From Candidatus Villigracilis proximus (GTDB taxonomy: Bacteria; Chloroflexota; Anaerolineae; Anaerolineales; Villigracilaceae), in assembly GCA_016715195.1 (NCBI GenBank), contig JADKBB010000011.1, forward strand, positions 1-64,000: a stretch of DNA of 64,000 nucleotides. Direction: 5' to 3'. The position numbers were made by a program, and so were the translations under genes. The notes beneath the pieces were generated by a model. The model saw only the letters and a program-made list of their open reading frames with translations. It was not told the origin of the DNA and made no database searches. Every line of letters starts with the position of its first letter. Position 1 is the stretch's first letter. Positions 1 through 10,022 of the stretch are shown piece after piece.

Positions 1-168
1 GGTCTTGAATACTTCTGCGCCAGCAGTCGCGGCATCCGCGCCAAGGGGGCTGGTTGCGCCGGCATATTCAGCAGGAACAGGGGCTACTGTGGCCGCTGCA
101 CCTGAGCCACCACAAGCCGCCAAAGTGAGAGCGGCCAAAACTAATACAACAAACAATACTTTCTTCAT
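1..168 (-). CDS. Cytochrome c-like lipoprotein, N-terminal part (runs off the window)
   Basis: Only the first 56 codons are inside the window; the reading frame stays open to base 1. The protein starts MKKVLFVVLVLAALTLAACG, a typical lipoprotein signal whose lipobox cysteine is residue 19, so the product should be exported and lipid-anchored. A short Ala/Pro/Thr linker follows. The last visible residues (AGAEVFKT) resemble the helix that precedes the CxxCH haem site in small c-type cytochromes, but that site itself is outside the window, so the cytochrome call is an inference. The start ATG is preceded by GGAGGATGACG, a good ribosome binding site. A sigma70-like promoter lies just upstream. 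Confidence 0.55.
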   Translation of the reverse strand, partial: MKKVLFVVLVLAALTLAACGGSGAAATVAPVPAEYAGATSPLGADAATAGAEVFKT

Positions 169-207
169 CGTCATCCTCCAGTAGTATATGGTTCGAAAAG
201 CGGACGT

Positions 208-236
208 ATTATATACACTTTGTGAATTTATGTACA
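208..236 (-). promoter_or_regulatory. Sigma70-like promoter of the lipoprotein gene
   Basis: On the minus strand the -35-like TGTACA (231-236) is followed after 17 bases by a perfect -10 TATAAT (208-213). The expected start site is about 30 bases before the ATG at 168. The -35 element matches the consensus at four of six positions. Nothing else recognisable was seen in the gap from 237 to 406. Confidence 0.5.
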
Positions 237-406
237 GTGAAATCTAAAAGCCCGGCAGGTCTTTTCAAGGTCAGGAAAACATTAACACGAATTACGCGAA
301 AAGGCGAATTAGGGGCACGAAAAGTTTTCCTTTAAAAGCCGTAAAATTCAGTTCATTCGAGGCAGCGTCCCAAACACTCCATTTTACAAGGGGTCAAGTA
401 AACGAG

Positions 407-937
407 TTAGGGAAAATCCGCGCTGCATGGGAGGTGTAGCCGCAGGTCTAACGCAACGTTTAGAGGCGCTTGGTAAACCCAGGCAATCATTAGATCGTCG
501 CCCATCACGTAAAAGTCCTTGATGGTCGCCTCTATCGCATATCCCATGCTAAGGTAGAACTTACGTGTGGGCTCGTAATGCGTCGTTCCTGAAGTTTCGA
601 TGATAAGCATTCGACCGCCCGCTTTACGCACTTCCTCCTCACTGGCAGTCAACAATCCACGTCCCACACTATTACGGCGGGCATTCGGATCAACAGCGAT
701 CCAGTACAAGTCAAACACACCGTCGGTGAGATCACGCGGGCCATAGCAGGCATAACCGAAAACTTGATCTCCGTCCCGATCAACAATGAAATTATAGCCA
801 CAACGTTCTGAACCTAGAGTCAGATATTCCTCCCAGAGTTCACTGACGCAGTCAACTTCCTCCTGGCTAAATACGCCAGCTCGCGCAGTGATGTCTTGAA
901 TCTGTGGGCCATCCGATTCTGCTGCCATGATGATCAT
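407..937 (-). CDS. GNAT family N-acetyltransferase
   Basis: The product is a single-domain GCN5-related acetyltransferase of about 176 residues. It contains the acetyl-CoA binding segment (AVDPNARRNSVGRGLL, matching the R/Q-x-x-G-x-G/A loop), then the strand LIIETSGTTHYEPTRKFYLS and the GNAT C-terminal YEPTRKFY/GY pattern. I placed the start at 937 because AAAGGA (complement of 947-952) sits nine bases upstream; the frame is open further upstream to 1033 but has no good ribosome binding site. The substrate cannot be predicted. It is transcribed away from the O-antigen ligase gene at 1219, and the 280 bases between them must hold promoters for both. Confidence 0.75.
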   Translation of the reverse strand: MIIMAAESDGPQIQDITARAGVFSQEEVDCVSELWEEYLTLGSERCGYNFIVDRDGDQVFGYACYGPRDLTDGVFDLYWIAVDPNARRNSVGRGLLTASEEEVRKAGGRMLIIETSGTTHYEPTRKFYLSMGYAIEATIKDFYVMGDDLMIAWVYQAPLNVALDLRLHLPCSADFP

Positions 938-1218
938 GATCTTTTTTCCTTTGTATCTTGAGATGTGGTCTTGCAAGCTGTATTGATACTTTTTTTGAGA
1001 GCTGCCCATCTTTGAACAATTGACGATGTCCAATTGCTTATGCCTTTCCCATATATTGCAGCCGTAACAAGTAGCATGGGCGACGTGGATTTTATCTCAA
1101 AAAGTAAATTCGCTCGTCTATCAATTCACTTCTGCATGTTTACATGGTTTCGTGGTCAAATTAAGTTATTCCTGATTATGTTACACTATGGCAACTCTCT
1201 TCCCAAGGTGACATATCT

Positions 1219-4200
1219 ATGAATCGCTTGAGTCGATATTGTGATGGATTAATCGAAATGACCTGGTTGTTGACGGTCATTTTTGTTCCTCTTTATTTTT
1301 TTCTTGAAATCGATAAACCATTCGGGCTTGGAAAAACGATTTTCTTTCGTACAATAATCTTGATCGGTATAACTGCCTGGGGACTTAAATGGGTGGACAG
1401 CCTGCGATTGGAGAGGAAATCGCTTACGGATTTATGGAAAAGAATTGCCAACCAGCCGCTAATTCTTTTGAGTGCTGCGCTGGCGATAATCTATATACTC
1501 TCATCGTTATTTTCAATCGCGCCCCGGATCAGCTTGCTCGGTACATATCAACGCTATGAAGGATTAAGCGTTCTGCTGGCATATATTCTTTTGTTCGGCC
1601 TAACGGCCTCAAACCTGAAATCCCGCCAACAAGTGGACCGCCTGATCTCAACTGTGGCGGCTGTCAGTTTTATCGTGGACTTTTATGCGCTATTACAGCA
1701 CTTTGGGCTTGACTCGATCAATTGGGCGGAATTCAATGTCACGGACAGGAATTTATCCACGATCGGTCACCCGATCTTTCTGGCAGCTTTTCTGGGACTG
1801 ACGCTGATGCTCCTGCTGGGCAGGATTGTTTTTCTAATTCATTCATATCGGAAAATGGCGCGTCCGCATGTGTCCATGCTGATCCTTGCCACGTTATATG
1901 GGATCGTGGCTGTGCTCAATCTGCTTTCGATCTGGTACAGTGGTTCACGCGGCCCGTTGATCGCGCTCCTTTTTGGGTTATTCTTCTTCGTTCTTTCTAT
2001 ATTGATCTATTTCCAACTGCGAAGAGTCTTTTTTATTTTTGGGGCGCTCAGTATTTTATTCCTTGGTTTTATTACTGTTCTGAATATTCAAAACGGCCCG
2101 CTATCTGCTTTAAGAGATAAGCCTTTCATCGGTCCACTGGGACATATCTTCGATGCAGAGACCGGTACAGGCCGCACGCGTGTCTTGATCTGGAACGGGG
2201 CGATGCGCCTTGTCCTGCCGCATGATCCGATCCGCATTCCCAATACCGATTCCGTGGATCGCTGGAACATTATCCGCCCGCTCGTTGGATATGGCCCGTC
2301 AACGCTCAGCCTTGTTTATGAAGATTACTATCTCCCGGAAATGTTTTCAATGGAGTCGTATGACCTGCTCCATGACCATGCCCATAACGAATTTTGGGAT
2401 GTGCTGGCACTGTATGGTGTACTTGGTTTTATCGTTGAATATGGATTTTTTCTTAGCCTGATTTATTTTTCATTGAAATCGCTTGGCTGGATCGCTTCCG
2501 CGCAAGAGAGCAAACTCTACTGGTTGTTATCTTTGCTCGGCGGACTGATCGGCGGACTGATTGCCTTAGGCCTGCTTGGTGCTGAATATCTTGGGCTTGG
2601 GATTCCGCTGGGATTACTGCTTGGAGCGGTGGCGATCCTATTCACGAACATGCTTCGCCACAACATGGTCCCGTCACAGAAAACTGACCTATGGCGTGAC
2701 ATGATCCTCGTCAGCGCACTGGCATTGATCGTTTCGCATTATGTTGAGATCCTTTTTGGGATCCCTGTTCTCAGCACACGCATTATTTTCTGGAGCGCAT
2801 GCGGCATCCTGTTGGCCGTCGGGCAGGGTGTGAATTCTGAACCAGCCAAAGTTTCAACCCAAAACCGCACAAGGCTGATCGGCGTACATGCCGGTCTTGC
2901 AGTTGCCATCAGTCTGGCCCTCGCTCCTGGATTCATCGTAAACACGCAGGGTGTAAACAATGCGTCGGCGATTTTTGTCAATTCGCTTACATCCAATTCC
3001 TATGGAATTTTTTGGATGTTCATGCTGGGACTTTTATTCACCATCCTTGTCAGTGAATTGGAATCCTTTACAGTTTCAGACCGAAAAGTTTTTCTTCCAA
3101 ACTTTATTCTGTCGCTTGGCATTGCTCTTTTTGTTTCGTTTCTACTATGGATGTTATATGCCACCCAAGTGGCGGCCATGTCGCAAACGCCGTTTTCAAA
3201 CACAACTCGCATGCTTGGTGCATATCTAAAGATGGTCAATATTCAGTTTGGGACATTGGCGCTTTTTGCGTATATTCTAGCGCTCTTGCTACAGGAACCT
3301 GTCAAAGGTCAAATCGCTCCCTTAAAGCCACTGGCAATTGTCGGCTTTGGCTTGATCCATATCCTCATATTCATTTTATCGATCCAGGTAAATTTGCGTC
3401 CGCTTCAGGCAAATGGAGTGGCGCGATTATTTAATCGTTATATAAGATCAGGACAATATCTCGCCACCTTGAATATAGATGAAACGCTTCTTGAGCTGGA
3501 CCCGCAGCAGGATGCGTATTTTTTCAGCATTGCTGAAACTTTGGCAAGATATGCAAGTACGCTCTCGGCCCAACAAAATGTTACGGGATATTTAATGCAG
3601 GCGGAGGGCTATTACAAGCAGGCATATGAATTAAATCCCTTGTATTTTCGCACTGCGATGGGGATGGCAAATATCAATCGACTGTGGGCCAGAGTATCTC
3701 AAGACCCGGCAATTCGCTTGACGCAAGCCGATCAGTACTATGAAGACGTGCTGGACGGAAGACCTTATCGAGTTAAATTATGGGTGGAGTGGGCTGACTT
3801 CCATGCAGAATTTGGCGATTACGAAGGCGCTCAACAAAGATTTGACACAGCATTGAAAATTGACCCAACCTATGCACCTGTTTATTTATATACTGCCAAT
3901 ATGTATATGAATCAGGCTGAACAGCAAAGCGACCTCAACAAGCGCGCTGAGTTCATGAATAAAGCACTGCAAGATGTGAACCTTGGGATCGAGATGAAAA
4001 ACAAGCGCGGTGAAAACCCGTCGCTGGCATTTTTGCAGTTAGGCAGGGTGTATGCTTCTTTGCAACAATACGATCTGGCGCGCGATGCTTTCATGCAGGC
4101 CGCATCATTCGGAGCGGGCGATTATCAATGGGAAGTTTATCTAAGCCTGTCGAATGTGTTTGAAAACTTAAATGATGTGCCATCGCAGCGGGAATATTTA

Positions 4201-4275
4201 CAGCAAGCCATCGCCATTGCGCCGCCTGATGCAAGATCCGCACTGCAGGCTGAACTGGACGCACTGCCCCGCTGA
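1219..4275 (+). CDS. O-antigen ligase-like (Wzy/WaaL family) membrane protein with C-terminal TPR domain
   Basis: A 1018-residue protein and the only plus-strand gene in the window. The first 740 or so residues hold many hydrophobic segments typical of the O-antigen ligase/polymerase fold. The conserved periplasmic-loop signature is HDHAHNEFWDVLALYG near residue 385, followed by GFIVEYGFF. The last 250 residues are soluble and contain tetratricopeptide-like repeats (for example the AEFGDYEGAQQRFDTALK block and LGRVYASLQQYDLARDAF). Such membrane-TPR fusions are known in the Wzy_C family and are thought to join or polymerise glycans outside the membrane. The start is preceded by AAGGTGA. Facing the minus-strand glycan cluster, it probably acts on that cluster's product: polymerisation, ligation, or transfer to protein. 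Confidence 0.85.
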   Translation: MNRLSRYCDGLIEMTWLLTVIFVPLYFFLEIDKPFGLGKTIFFRTIILIGITAWGLKWVDSLRLERKSLTDLWKRIANQPLILLSAALAIIYILSSLFSIAPRISLLGTYQRYEGLSVLLAYILLFGLTASNLKSRQQVDRLISTVAAVSFIVDFYALLQHFGLDSINWAEFNVTDRNLSTIGHPIFLAAFLGLTLMLLLGRIVFLIHSYRKMARPHVSMLILATLYGIVAVLNLLSIWYSGSRGPLIALLFGLFFFVLSILIYFQLRRVFFIFGALSILFLGFITVLNIQNGPLSALRDKPFIGPLGHIFDAETGTGRTRVLIWNGAMRLVLPHDPIRIPNTDSVDRWNIIRPLVGYGPSTLSLVYEDYYLPEMFSMESYDLLHDHAHNEFWDVLALYGVLGFIVEYGFFLSLIYFSLKSLGWIASAQESKLYWLLSLLGGLIGGLIALGLLGAEYLGLGIPLGLLLGAVAILFTNMLRHNMVPSQKTDLWRDMILVSALALIVSHYVEILFGIPVLSTRIIFWSACGILLAVGQGVNSEPAKVSTQNRTRLIGVHAGLAVAISLALAPGFIVNTQGVNNASAIFVNSLTSNSYGIFWMFMLGLLFTILVSELESFTVSDRKVFLPNFILSLGIALFVSFLLWMLYATQVAAMSQTPFSNTTRMLGAYLKMVNIQFGTLALFAYILALLLQEPVKGQIAPLKPLAIVGFGLIHILIFILSIQVNLRPLQANGVARLFNRYIRSGQYLATLNIDETLLELDPQQDAYFFSIAETLARYASTLSAQQNVTGYLMQAEGYYKQAYELNPLYFRTAMGMANINRLWARVSQDPAIRLTQADQYYEDVLDGRPYRVKLWVEWADFHAEFGDYEGAQQRFDTALKIDPTYAPVYLYTANMYMNQAEQQSDLNKRAEFMNKALQDVNLGIEMKNKRGENPSLAFLQLGRVYASLQQYDLARDAFMQAASFGAGDYQWEVYLSLSNVFENLNDVPSQREYLQQAIAIAPPDARSALQAELDALPR

Positions 4276-4294
4276 CGATCTTAATTGAAACAGA

Positions 4295-4329
4295 AACCGC
4301 CTCACGGTTAAGTGCGAGGCGGTTTTCTT
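4295..4329 (+). terminator. Intrinsic terminator between convergent genes
   Basis: A nine-base perfect stem, AACCGCCTC (4295-4303) paired with GAGGCGGTT (4316-4324), with a 12-base loop and then TTTTCTT. It lies 19 bases after the O-antigen ligase stop and 9 bases before the stop of the convergent glycosyltransferase gene. The AAA on its left side also gives a short U-tract on the other strand, so it may serve both directions. Confidence 0.8.
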
Positions 4330-4337
4330 ATCCCGTT

Positions 4338-6040
4338 TCATTTTCCAGCCCCAGCAATCGTGGACTTGAAGACATCAATATATTCACTTGCCACTGTATC
4401 CCATGTGCGTTTTTTCATTTCCTCATAAATATCATATTCGATATTTAGCAGCTCAGTATGATGTTCAATTCCCCAGGCGATACTGCGGACCATATCGTCC
4501 ACATCGTACGGGTCAAAGCAAATTGCTTCTCGCTGCTCCATCGTCAACATCTCTTGAACAACTGGAATATCACTCAATAATGCGGGTACATTCACTGAAA
4601 GCGATTCGGAAAAGACAAAGGGAAATCCGCCTTCAAATAAAGTCGGCGCGATCGTTAATTTTGCGCAGGCATAAAAGGCGGCGTGCGTTACCGCTGGCAG
4701 GTGCGGGATCGAAAGCACATCCAGATGAAGTTTTTTATTCCAGATGTATTCTTCCATATCGGGTGTAAAGGCGCCGGTGAAGATCAACTTGATGTTGAAA
4801 TATTTTTCGCGCAGAAGTTTTTCGTAAACTTTGATCAGGTTGAAATGATTCTTGTGCGGGCGGGTTTGTGATGATACGAAGAGATAATCAAAATCGCCAA
4901 AGGGTAATTCTTTTATATATTGAACGCGCCTGTCATTGGGGCGATGAAGTTTTTATAAGTACTCATGAATTTTTACTGCGGCTAGATTTTTTATCTCCGT
5001 TGAAGAATTTTCATCATTCTTCAAAAAGCAATTCGCGTGCTGATGGGTGCATGACGAACAACATGCACACGGTCCGCGGGTTGATAGCCGGGCGCGATCA
5101 CCTGCTGCACCCTGACAAAATCGGAGTAGGTAATCACAGATTGTGCCTGACGCACGGTTTCCACAATTTGCTCATGCGATTCAAGCAGCCCAGGGATCGC
5201 ATCTGCAAATGGCGTTGGAAAATCCATGTACACAATATCGGGCACAGCCTGAATAATGGGAACTGTAAAACGCGAAACATAAGGATTGCGCGGATATGCC
5301 AAAAACCAGCCCTGTATCTTTTTGTCACGGCTGGATTTACGCGCAAGAGCCTCAAATTCAAGATTGATCAAACCATGATAGGCGCGTCTTGCCATAACTT
5401 CGACGTAAGCCTGAAATGGCTTTCTGCTTGCGGCTTGCGTAAAGGAAGTCCGCTCGGTTCTGGTTGGACCTTCTGTCTGTATCCTGTCTCGAATGGCTTT
5501 TTTGAGGGCTTGATATGCTGTTCGAATAAAGTTTATTTTGTTTTGTATCCATCTGGCTGCATAGCCAATAACTTTGGCAACCAGCCAGATGAACAGAAAT
5601 GGCGCGGCCAGAATCCCAAAAATCAATATCAAAGGCAGGCTGATGAGAACTGGCAGCGCAATGATCGCCGAGAAAACAGTCGTCCCCCAATTCTTGAATG
5701 TACCCCAAGAGATCATCCACTTGCGCGGAGTCTTTGGGCGTTTGGCGCGTTCCCCCCGCCAGCGATAGATACGATAAAGCATTGGCATCAAACCGGGAAC
5801 TGTAATGAATTCGAGGTTGGAAATATCCACACCGAGGTCGGTCAGGTGGCGCTTGAAAGGTTCTTTGACCCATGAAACACATGCCACTTTGATATGGATG
5901 TCTGCGCGGGTTTGCGCCGCCCGCATGATCCAAACCAAAAGGCGCGAGATGCCTTCGCCGGTAAATCCTTCGGGATAAATTTCATGCAGCCAGATGCCGA
6001 TCACTGTTACGTTGGGGGGTGTCTTCGATTTTCCAAACAT
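4338..6040 (-). CDS. GT4-like glycosyltransferase, interrupted by two frame disruptions
   Basis: Two in-phase halves of one glycosyltransferase. The 5' part (6040 to about 5030) has an N-terminal domain beginning VTVIGIWLHEIYPEGFTGEG, with a hydrophobic stretch around residues 120-165. The 3' part carries the classical GT-B C-terminal features: FVSSQTRPHKNHFNL, LIFTGAFTPDME and APTLFEGGFPFVFSES, a sugar-nucleotide binding loop with the E-x7-E type pattern. The frame is lost at a T5 run near 5024-5028 and meets a TAA beside an A5 run near 4960; reading past both gives a continuous family-like protein. Last gene of the minus-strand polysaccharide cluster, nine bases after its neighbour. Likely transfers one sugar of the surface glycan. 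Confidence 0.75.
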
Positions 6041-6049
6041 GAGGTTATC

Positions 6050-7268
6050 CTAAAGTAATTCCATGACTGCCTGATAAAGAGTCGCAGCGTTGGCCTTCCA
6101 TCCATAATTTTGCATGAGCTCCCTGGATGGCAGGTTGATACTCAAATGATTTTCCTGCATCCAAAGCAGTGACTTCGCCATGGCTTGAACATCGGTTGGG
6201 TCGAAATAGGTCAGGTTGAGTGAGAAATTGCGGTCCATAAATTCCATGGCCGGGTAACGCGCAGACAGTGCAGGGACATTCAAGTAAGCCGCCTCAAGCG
6301 CGGCGTACGCACCATTATCGTATAAGACTGTGTGCCACAAAAATTTGGCGCTGCTGAGGGCATCAGCGTATTCAGAATCAGAAAGATGACGGAAGCGCAC
6401 ACGCCGTGCCACCTCAGGATTATCAGTTAATATTTTTCGGACTTCACGAACATGCGGAACATCAAAGGCGGAAGGAAGGATTGAGGATGGATCGAACATA
6501 GTTACATAATCACCTGTTACCAGTACATCCAACTTCCCTTTATGTTGACCGTAATAAATTTCAAGCGCTTTCAAAGCATGGATGTGATTTTTGTGCAATG
6601 AGCTATTGGTTGCCCACAGAAAATATGGCGGGGTTATTTCCAAAGACGAGGATGCCTCAAGCGGCTCGAAATTCATCGGCAGGAGCCGTACTTTTTCTCG
6701 CGCAACACCGGCATAAGATACCGCATCTTCCAACGTGGATGGTGTGGTCACAAACAGGCGATCCGCTTCGCGCGCTACGGCCAAAAATCCTGCTTCCTGC
6801 ACCCCATGATTTGACCTCGTTGAAAATACCCGGAACATAGCGCTGGATATAGTCATACGCAACACAGGCATATTTCCTTACTGGATAAATCGGCGCAGGC
6901 AGGCGGTCGCTGATGATGATCCATAGATCACAGTCAAAGAAATCGTTCAAGCCGTCTTTGGGCAGACAGTATTCCTCATGCACCAACTGACGGGTCAACT
7001 GCGATTCCATGAAACCTTTTTTATATTGCTGTGCTTCTTTGATATTGAAGACTTCCCATCTGGTTTGGCGCAGGGATATCCCCATTTCACGTAAATCGCT
7101 GAAATCGATATTCGGGTCATAATCAGCATTTTGAACATAAGAAAACACAACCTGAAGATCGGCATTCCCAGCCTGGGCGGTCAATGCAAGTGATTTGGCA
7201 ATGATCTTTGCATCGCGCAGAATTTCATCTTTATATGGCTGCGGAAGCATGACAGCTATTTTTTTCAT
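6050..7268 (-). CDS. GT4-like glycosyltransferase, one frameshift
   Basis: The N-terminal part begins MKKIAVMLPQPYKDEILRDA and the C-terminal part carries FLWATNSSLHKNHIHALKAL and LYDNGAYAALEAAYLNVPAL, the GT-B acceptor/donor features of family 4 transferases. The two parts are in different frames. They join sensibly at FNEVKS-WG-VQEAGFLA, next to the G4 run (C4 at 6802-6805), so a single-base indel is the simplest explanation. The combined length of about 405 residues suits the family. The start codon overlaps the stop of the ABC ATPase gene by four bases (ATGA), indicating translational coupling within the export/assembly operon. The sugar transferred cannot be predicted. Confidence 0.75.
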
Positions 7269-8026
7269 TTCACCACTCCTGCATTCATTGAATTTCGATA
7301 TTCCCTGACCACATCAGACGCCTTGCCATCGGCGACAATTTCTCCGCTCGAAATATAGATGGCACGATTACAAATTTTTTCAACTGCAGCAAGATCATGC
7401 GAGACCAGCACGATGATCTTGGCATTGTTGATCAATTCCTCCATGCGTTTTTGAGCCTTCACTTGAAAGCCAGCATCCCCCGCCGCAAGGATTTCATCCA
7501 TCAGCAATATGTCGCCTCGAATGGTGGTTGAGATCGAGAATGCCAGCCGCACAAGCATTCCTGCAGAGTAAGCCTTGATCGGATAATCAATAAATTCACC
7601 TAATTCAGCGAATGCGATGATCTCATCTATTTTTTCGCGGACACTTTCAGGACTCTCCCCAAGCAGCAATCCGCGATATAGGATGTTTTCACGCCCGCTC
7701 GCTTCAAACTCAAACCCGAGGCTGAGTTCAAACATTGAGCGGATCTTCCCTGAGGTTTCGATGCTTCCGCTCTGCAAAGGATATATCCCTGCAATGGCCT
7801 TGAGCAATGAGCTTTTCCCCGCCCCATTGCGACCAATAATTCCCAGCCTCTCACCTTCGTTGATGTCGAGGGTCATGTTCTTAATGGCGTGAATGTCGTA
7901 AAGTAATTTGGTGGGTTTGCCAATGCGAAAGAACTTGAACACCTCCTCTTTCAAGGTCAATGCATTGTATGTGGTTGCCGGATATGCCAATTCAGCATTG
8001 CGAATGCGGATGTAATAATTGCTCAT
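7265..8026 (-). CDS. Polysaccharide ABC exporter, ATP-binding subunit (Wzt/TagH/KpsT type)
   Basis: A 253-residue ATPase. Visible motifs are Walker A GRNGAGKSS (residues 65-73), a degenerate signature YSAGM (153-157) in place of LSGGQ, Walker B ILLMDE (173-178) and the switch histidine in VSHD (H210). The variant signature and the extended N-terminus before the first strand are typical of the polysaccharide and teichoic acid export subfamily. It lacks the C-terminal carbohydrate-binding domain of long Wzt proteins, so export should not depend on a terminal glycan modification read by this subunit. It is encoded directly after its permease partner and overlaps the next glycosyltransferase by four bases. 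Confidence 0.9.
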   Translation of the reverse strand: MSNYYIRIRNAELAYPATTYNALTLKEEVFKFFRIGKPTKLLYDIHAIKNMTLDINEGERLGIIGRNGAGKSSLLKAIAGIYPLQSGSIETSGKIRSMFELSLGFEFEASGRENILYRGLLLGESPESVREKIDEIIAFAELGEFIDYPIKAYSAGMLVRLAFSISTTIRGDILLMDEILAAGDAGFQVKAQKRMEELINNAKIIVLVSHDLAAVEKICNRAIYISSGEIVADGKASDVVREYRNSMNAGVVK

Positions 8027-8034
8027 GGGAATTC

Positions 8035-8817
8035 CTAGAAATAATAGATCAGAGTCTTTTCAGAGCGCCAGATCATGAAGAGCGCCAGTAGATAAAAGAA
8101 CAGCATGGTGGCGAGGACAAAGGCATAATCCATGAGCGCTGGGAATTGACCATACAGAATTGGCGCGCGTACCAGGTTAAGGATATGAGTGACGGGGTTC
8201 AGTTCAAGCACCGCAATTAACGTCGGTGAGTTGAGCATCTTTGGGTCATAAAAAACTGGCGAGCCGTACCAGATCAACTGCATTAACAGGCCGCTGACCT
8301 GCCCGAAGTCACGGTATTTCAAATTGAGGAAGGAGACGACCAGCACAATCGGCCAGCCAAGCATAAATATCAGCAAAATGGACAAAGGCATGGCAAGCAG
8401 TCCCACCAGAAGGTTGGCAGGTCTTATAAACAGGATCCACAATGCCAGGCCCGGCAGAGCCAGTAAAAAAGTATATATATTCACCATATTTGTTTTTAAT
8501 GGATAAATGGCGAAGGGATGCTTATATTGTTTGATATAGGCTTCAGATACGAGCAGGGATTGACAGCCGCCGATCACCGAACTGACCAAAAATTCCCAGG
8601 TTAACAGACCTGAAAATACATAAGGCGCAAATTCCCTGACAGGTTGTTTGAATAAACTGCCAAAGACCACCGCCATCATCGCGGTCAACAGCAACGGGTA
8701 GATCATTGTCCAAATAATACCCAGCTTGGAGCGGCGAAATTTATATCGCAATTCCGCTTGCGCCAGATGACGCCAAAAGTGGCGTGCATTCCAAATACCA
8801 TTTAAATAATCTAACAT
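8035..8817 (-). CDS. Polysaccharide ABC exporter, permease subunit (Wzm/TagG type, ABC-2)
   Basis: About 260 residues with six predicted hydrophobic segments and the ABC-2 permease layout: an amphipathic N-terminus (QAELRYKFRRSKLGIIWTMIYPLL reads as the conserved R-x-S-x-LG-x-x-W-x-x-l-x-P block) and a C-terminal LNPVTHILNLVR segment. It forms the membrane channel for an undecaprenyl-linked glycan together with the ATPase eight bases downstream. The start at 8817 is preferred over 8823 because AAAGGA lies five bases upstream of it. Presence of a Wzm/Wzt pair implies ABC-dependent export of a glycan finished in the cytoplasm. Confidence 0.9.
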   Translation of the reverse strand: MLDYLNGIWNARHFWRHLAQAELRYKFRRSKLGIIWTMIYPLLLTAMMAVVFGSLFKQPVREFAPYVFSGLLTWEFLVSSVIGGCQSLLVSEAYIKQYKHPFAIYPLKTNMVNIYTFLLALPGLALWILFIRPANLLVGLLAMPLSILLIFMLGWPIVLVVSFLNLKYRDFGQVSGLLMQLIWYGSPVFYDPKMLNSPTLIAVLELNPVTHILNLVRAPILYGQFPALMDYAFVLATMLFFYLLALFMIWRSEKTLIYYF

Positions 8818-8847
8818 AATCATCCTTTGTTACAAGTATGGATAGTG

Positions 8848-9984
8848 TTAAACCAATACTTTAAATTTTCCTGCCAACTTTTTTCCCAGTTGATTGCTGG
8901 GGTCTTCGACAAGCCGATGCAGAATATAAGATGCGCCAATCACGATCAATGCTGTAAAAGCAAGGGATAGATATGGATTTACAGACGAACGATCCAGAAT
9001 GGTGAGGAGCATATACCCGTTAAGTCCATGTATCACGTACAAGGGATAGCTAATATCTCCCAGAAAGTTGATCCATTTATTGTATTTGAAAGAATCTCGA
9101 AGAATGTATGTGGCTGTGAATACGAGTAAGGCGGGGATGTAAGTAAAAGCAGACATTGTAATGAGGTTTGGAGTTGGCCCATTTAGAAAGGCTGCAACAA
9201 AACAGAGAAAGACAATAACAGATACTACCCAAAATTGTGGAGCTGACCATTTTTTGAAATGGAAATTATAGAAGGCAACGCCGATCAGCATGAACAGCAA
9301 GCTAACAATTGAGTAGGTTATGACATAGATAATCTGATAAGCCCGAATATTATTATTCAAAAGCGAATCGTAATAGTTACTGAAAACAATATTAAGAAAA
9401 CATAATGACAGCGCCATGAGGATAATCGTTTTGGCGCTGTTGAGTTTTTTGAAGGATGCGATCACCAAAACCAGGAGGTAGAACTTTATTTCGGTTTCCA
9501 GCGTCCAGCTGACTCCGTCAATGGACGGGAGCCACAACCAGTCACGAAAGAGCGAGATCTGTGCCAGATAATTTTTAATGCTATATGGGAAGTCAACTCC
9601 TCGAGTCTGGGTATACAGCAAGATGGCAAGAAATGTCAAAGTAAAGCCGATGATGTAAGTTGGATATATCCTGAAAAACCTTGAGATCAGAAATCGCACC
9701 CCTTGATCTCTTTCCAGCGAAATGGGAATCACAAACCCACTGATAAGAAAAAACAAAGCCACGCCAAATGCGCCGAGGTCAAAATGATATTGCGTTAAAA
9801 AATCATGGATCGGAGCGTATGCGAGAGTGTTGATACTTATTCGCGGAAGAAGAAAACTAAAACTTAAGGTAACCTTGTCATTGGCCAGCCAGAATAAAAA
9901 AGCCAGATGATAGATCATGACGAGAAGGGCCGCCATACCCCGCAGGGCATGAAGGAACCAAATCTTTGTTGTTTTGAGTTCCAT
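8848..9984 (-). CDS. Acyltransferase 3 family membrane protein (OafA/YrhL type)
   Basis: About 378 residues with roughly ten hydrophobic segments. The N-terminus FLHALRGMAALLVMIYHLAF contains the family's conserved arginine and histidine (R in LRG, H in YH), and SFFLISGFVIPIS-like residues follow. The family O-acylates sugars of surface glycans using a cytoplasmic acyl donor. The start at 9984 is supported by GAAGG upstream; an earlier in-frame ATG would overlap the aminotransferase gene. Its place between the aminotransferase and the exporter suggests it acetylates the exported polysaccharide. Confidence 0.85.
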   Translation of the reverse strand: MELKTTKIWFLHALRGMAALLVMIYHLAFLFWLANDKVTLSFSFLLPRISINTLAYAPIHDFLTQYHFDLGAFGVALFFLISGFVIPISLERDQGVRFLISRFFRIYPTYIIGFTLTFLAILLYTQTRGVDFPYSIKNYLAQISLFRDWLWLPSIDGVSWTLETEIKFYLLVLVIASFKKLNSAKTIILMALSLCFLNIVFSNYYDSLLNNNIRAYQIIYVITYSIVSLLFMLIGVAFYNFHFKKWSAPQFWVVSVIVFLCFVAAFLNGPTPNLITMSAFTYIPALLVFTATYILRDSFKYNKWINFLGDISYPLYVIHGLNGYMLLTILDRSSVNPYLSLAFTALIVIGASYILHRLVEDPSNQLGKKLAGKFKVLV

Positions 9985-10022
9985 GAAAACAGACCTTCGC
10001 CAAAATATTTTTTGAAACCGAC

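Noticed and set aside
407..1033. Longer start for the GNAT gene at 1033
   Set aside because: The extra 32 residues lack family similarity and a ribosome binding site; AAAGGA precedes the internal ATG at 937.
4868..5875. A 335-residue plus-strand protein
   Set aside because: It is antisense to the glycosyltransferase halves, rich in Cys/His/Arg/Asn typical of shadow frames, and has no recognisable domain.
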